DNA of 7,955 bases from Paracoccaceae bacterium (GTDB lineage Bacteria; Pseudomonadota; Alphaproteobacteria; Rhodobacterales; Rhodobacteraceae), in assembly GCA_023260935.1 (NCBI GenBank), contig JALQTL010000459.1:1-7955 (forward strand), read 5' to 3'. Each line of letters opens with the position of its first letter. Position 1 is the stretch's first letter. Shown piece after piece: positions 6,236 through 7,955 of this stretch. A program made the position numbers and the translations under genes. The notes under the pieces are model-generated. The model ran no database searches, had not been told where the DNA came from, and saw only the letters and a list, made by a program, of their open reading frames with translations.

Positions 6236-6691
6236 ATGAACGATCTTTCCCCTGACCCTGCGCAAAGGGACCGCCGCCACTGGCTGTCGGTGCTGGCAAA
6301 GGCGCCGCCCGCCCGGCTTGCCGCCCTGATGGCTGACCTGCCCGAGCATGAGTTGCTGCGCCGCCCTGAGATCGGGGCGGTCATGGTGCGCGGCCGGATC
6401 GGCGGCACCGGCGCGCCCTTCAATCTGGGAGAGATGACGGTGACGCGCTGTTCGGTCAGGCTTGCCTGCGGGGCAGTGGGCCACGCTTGGGTGCAGGGGC
6501 GTGACAAGGCCCATGCGACCCGTGCCGCGGTGATCGACGCGCTGATGCAGACCGATGCGGCCGAAGCCTTGCGCGCCAGCGTGATCGCGGTGCTGGAGGG
6601 CGAGGCCGCCGCCGCCCGCGCCACCCGCGCCGCCCGGGCGGCGACGACGAAGGTTGATTTCTTCACCATGATCCGGGGAGAGGACGCATGA
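6236..6691 (+). CDS. phnG: PhnG, C-P lyase core complex subunit
   Basis: This 151-residue protein is a subunit of the PhnGHIJ core complex. With PhnH, PhnI and PhnL it takes part in displacing adenine from ATP by a phosphonate, forming ribose 1-phosphonate 5-triphosphate. The length equals that of E. coli PhnG. Family-typical sequence is clear at about 61-105: PFNLGEMTVTRCSVRL, then GHAWVQGRDKAHATRAAVIDAL. An Ala/Arg-rich helix (about 123-137) precedes the conserved tail VDFFTMIRGEDA. GAGG at 6227-6230, 5 bases before ATG 6236, supports the start. The frame is open further upstream, but that part is the promoter region and the antisense of phnF. The stop overlaps the phnH start as ATGA, indicating translational coupling. 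Confidence 0.95.
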   Translation: MNDLSPDPAQRDRRHWLSVLAKAPPARLAALMADLPEHELLRRPEIGAVMVRGRIGGTGAPFNLGEMTVTRCSVRLACGAVGHAWVQGRDKAHATRAAVIDALMQTDAAEALRASVIAVLEGEAAAARATRAARAATTKVDFFTMIRGEDA

Positions 6692-7275
6692 CATCCGTTT
6701 CAACGCCAAGCGCCGCCCTTTCCGGAGGTTTCGCAGATGCGCCGGTCTGTGCCGCCCGTGCCTTTCGCGTCCTGCTTGGCGTGATGGCCCGGCCCGGCAC
6801 CATTGACGAACTGTCCTCGGCCCGGCCCCCGCAGGGCCTGTCGGCGGCGGCCGGCACGGCGCTTCTGACGCTGGCCGATGGCACAACGCCCGTCGCGCTT
6901 TGTGGGGCGGCCGATACTGCCGATGTGCGCGACTGGATCGCCTTTCACATTGGCGCCCCGGTGGTTGCGCCCTCGCAGGCGGCCTTTGTCGTCGGCCCCT
7001 TCGCGGCGGTGATGACGCATGCGGGCAGCCTTTCGGTGGGCGATCCGGCTTACCCCGATCGTTCGGCCACACTGATCCTTGAGCTGGACCGGCTGGCCGC
7101 CGATGGCGCGCGCCTTTCCGGGCCCGGCATCCGCGATCATGTCCGCCTCAGCCTGCCCAAGACCGGCCCCTTCCGGCAGAACGCGCAGCTTTACCCGCTG
7201 GGGTTTGATTGCTTTCTGACCTCGGGCACGGCCATTGCCGGCCTGCCCCGCAGCACCCGCGTGGAGGACGTCTGA
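6688..7275 (+). CDS. phnH: PhnH, C-P lyase core complex subunit
   Basis: PhnH (195 residues, usual length for the family) is a core subunit with a fold like PLP-dependent transferases but no cofactor. It works with PhnG, PhnI and PhnL in forming the ribosylated phosphonate. Characteristic segments are AARAFRVLLGVMARPGTI (22-39), GDPAYPDRSATLILELD (118-134), LSGPGIRDHVRL (143-154) and the C-terminal LYPLGFDCFL...GLPRSTRVED (168-194). GGGGAGAGG just before the overlapping ATG is a strong ribosome site. The start overlaps the phnG stop by 4 bases, and its own stop overlaps the phnI start by one base (TGATG). Confidence 0.96.
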   Translation: MTSVSTPSAALSGGFADAPVCAARAFRVLLGVMARPGTIDELSSARPPQGLSAAAGTALLTLADGTTPVALCGAADTADVRDWIAFHIGAPVVAPSQAAFVVGPFAAVMTHAGSLSVGDPAYPDRSATLILELDRLAADGARLSGPGIRDHVRLSLPKTGPFRQNAQLYPLGFDCFLTSGTAIAGLPRSTRVEDV

Positions 7276-7955
7276 TGTATGTCGCCGTCAAGGGTGGCGA
7301 ACGCGCCATCGATAATGCCCATGCCTGGCTGGCAGAGGAGCGGCGGGGCGATCGGTCGCTAGCCGAACTTTCGGTGCCCCAGATCCGCGAACAGCTGGCA
7401 CTGGCGGTGAACCGGGTGATGGCCGAAGGGTCGCTTTACGACCCCGATCTGGCGGCGCTGGCGATCAAGCAGGCGCGGGGCGACCTGATCGAGGCGATCT
7501 TCCTGATCCGCGCCTATCGGACCACGCTGCCGCGCCTTGGCACCTCGGCCCCCGTCGATACGGCCGCCATGGCGGTCAGCCGCCGGATCAGCGCCACCTT
7601 CAAGGATCTGCCGGGTGGGCAGGTGCTGGGGCCGACCTTTGACTATACGCATCGGCTGCTGGATTTTGCGCTGATGGCCGAAGGCGGGGCAGAGGCCACC
7701 CCCCCGCAATCGCTGGCAACCGATGTCCAGCCGCCCGCCCGCGTCCCTCATGTGACCGGTTTCCTGAATCGCGACGGGCTGATCGAAGAGGCGCCGCCCA
7801 GTGACGCGCCGCCCCCCGATCTGACGCGAGAGCCGATGGAGCTGCCCGCAACTCGCGCCCTGCGCTTGCAGGCCATCACCCGGGGTGACGAAGGCTTTGT
7901 CCTTTCGATGGCCTATTCCACCCAGCGGGGCTATGGCCGGACACATGCTTTCGTG
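7275..7955 (+). CDS. phnI: PhnI, C-P lyase core complex subunit (5' part, runs off the right edge)
   Basis: The first 227 codons of phnI are present with no stop before the window ends; the whole protein is usually about 355-380 residues. PhnI alone is a purine nucleosidase. In the GHI(L) assembly it transfers the phosphonate onto C1 of the ATP ribose. The N-terminus MYVAVKGGERAIDNAHAWL is the family signature. Further recognisable stretches are LAIKQARGDLIEAIFLIRAY, LGPTFDYTHRLLDFALMAE, the DLTREPMELPATRALRLQ segment and AYSTQRGYGRTH near the edge. The start follows from the TGATG overlap with phnH, with GGAGG upstream within phnH. No frameshift is seen in the visible part. Confidence 0.96.
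   Translation, partial: MYVAVKGGERAIDNAHAWLAEERRGDRSLAELSVPQIREQLALAVNRVMAEGSLYDPDLAALAIKQARGDLIEAIFLIRAYRTTLPRLGTSAPVDTAAMAVSRRISATFKDLPGGQVLGPTFDYTHRLLDFALMAEGGAEATPPQSLATDVQPPARVPHVTGFLNRDGLIEEAPPSDAPPPDLTREPMELPATRALRLQAITRGDEGFVLSMAYSTQRGYGRTHAFV

Noticed and set aside
6134..7072. Open minus-strand extension of phnF upstream of its start, through the control region and opposite phnG and phnH.
   Set aside because: The added sequence is low-complexity Arg/Pro/Ala and antisense to conserved phnG/phnH; the GntR domain begins normally at 6118 or 6133.
1..7955. Search for mobile elements, CRISPR repeats, tRNA or other structured RNA genes, and signs of a novel system.
   Set aside because: All but short gaps are filled by recognisable phn genes; no long inverted or direct DNA repeats, transposase or integrase fragments, or regularly spaced repeats were seen by eye.

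Overview
This window is one continuous stretch of a carbon-phosphorus (C-P) lyase locus for phosphonate uptake and breakdown. High GC, strong G/C at third codon positions, near-zero intergenic spacing and the style of the proteins (two PhnE permeases, a hexapeptide transferase beside them, a GntR/HutC-type PhnF) suggest an alphaproteobacterium, most likely of the Rhodobacter/Paracoccus group. The genus is an inference and was not tested by search.

Layout. (1) Bases 1-4140, plus strand: the end of phnC (ABC ATPase), then phnD (periplasmic phosphonate-binding protein), phnE1 and phnE2 (two different permeases), and a hexapeptide-repeat acyltransferase. The spacing suggests one transcript, with a strong hairpin between phnD and phnE1. 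(2) Bases 4142-6118, minus strand: phnF (regulator) followed by phnM (amidohydrolase-family diphosphatase). phnM ends one base from the acyltransferase stop codon, and its probable intrinsic terminator lies inside the end of that opposing gene. (3) Bases 6119-6235: a divergent control region with a Pho-box-like element and a cluster of HutC-type half-sites over a possible -10 box. (4) Bases 6236-7955, plus strand: phnG, phnH and the start of phnI, joined by overlapping stop/start codons. phnJ, phnK, phnL and phnN are not in the window and would be expected beyond the right edge.

How the genes work together. PhnD captures phosphonates in the periplasm and PhnC/PhnE1/PhnE2 import them. PhnG, PhnH and PhnI (with PhnL) attach the phosphonate to ribose triphosphate at C1. 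PhnM removes pyrophosphate to give ribose 1-phosphonate 5-phosphate, the substrate of the radical-SAM lyase PhnJ. PhnF, and probably PhoB, control expression.

The system itself is known. I found no previously undescribed defence, mobile or RNA system here. The points worth a second look are the control region, the intercistronic hairpin, the tail-to-tail terminator, the repeated periplasmic domain of PhnE2, the unassigned acyltransferase, and a perfect DnaA-box 9-mer in the phnF-phnM gap. No tRNA, rRNA, CRISPR array, insertion sequence or attachment site was seen.
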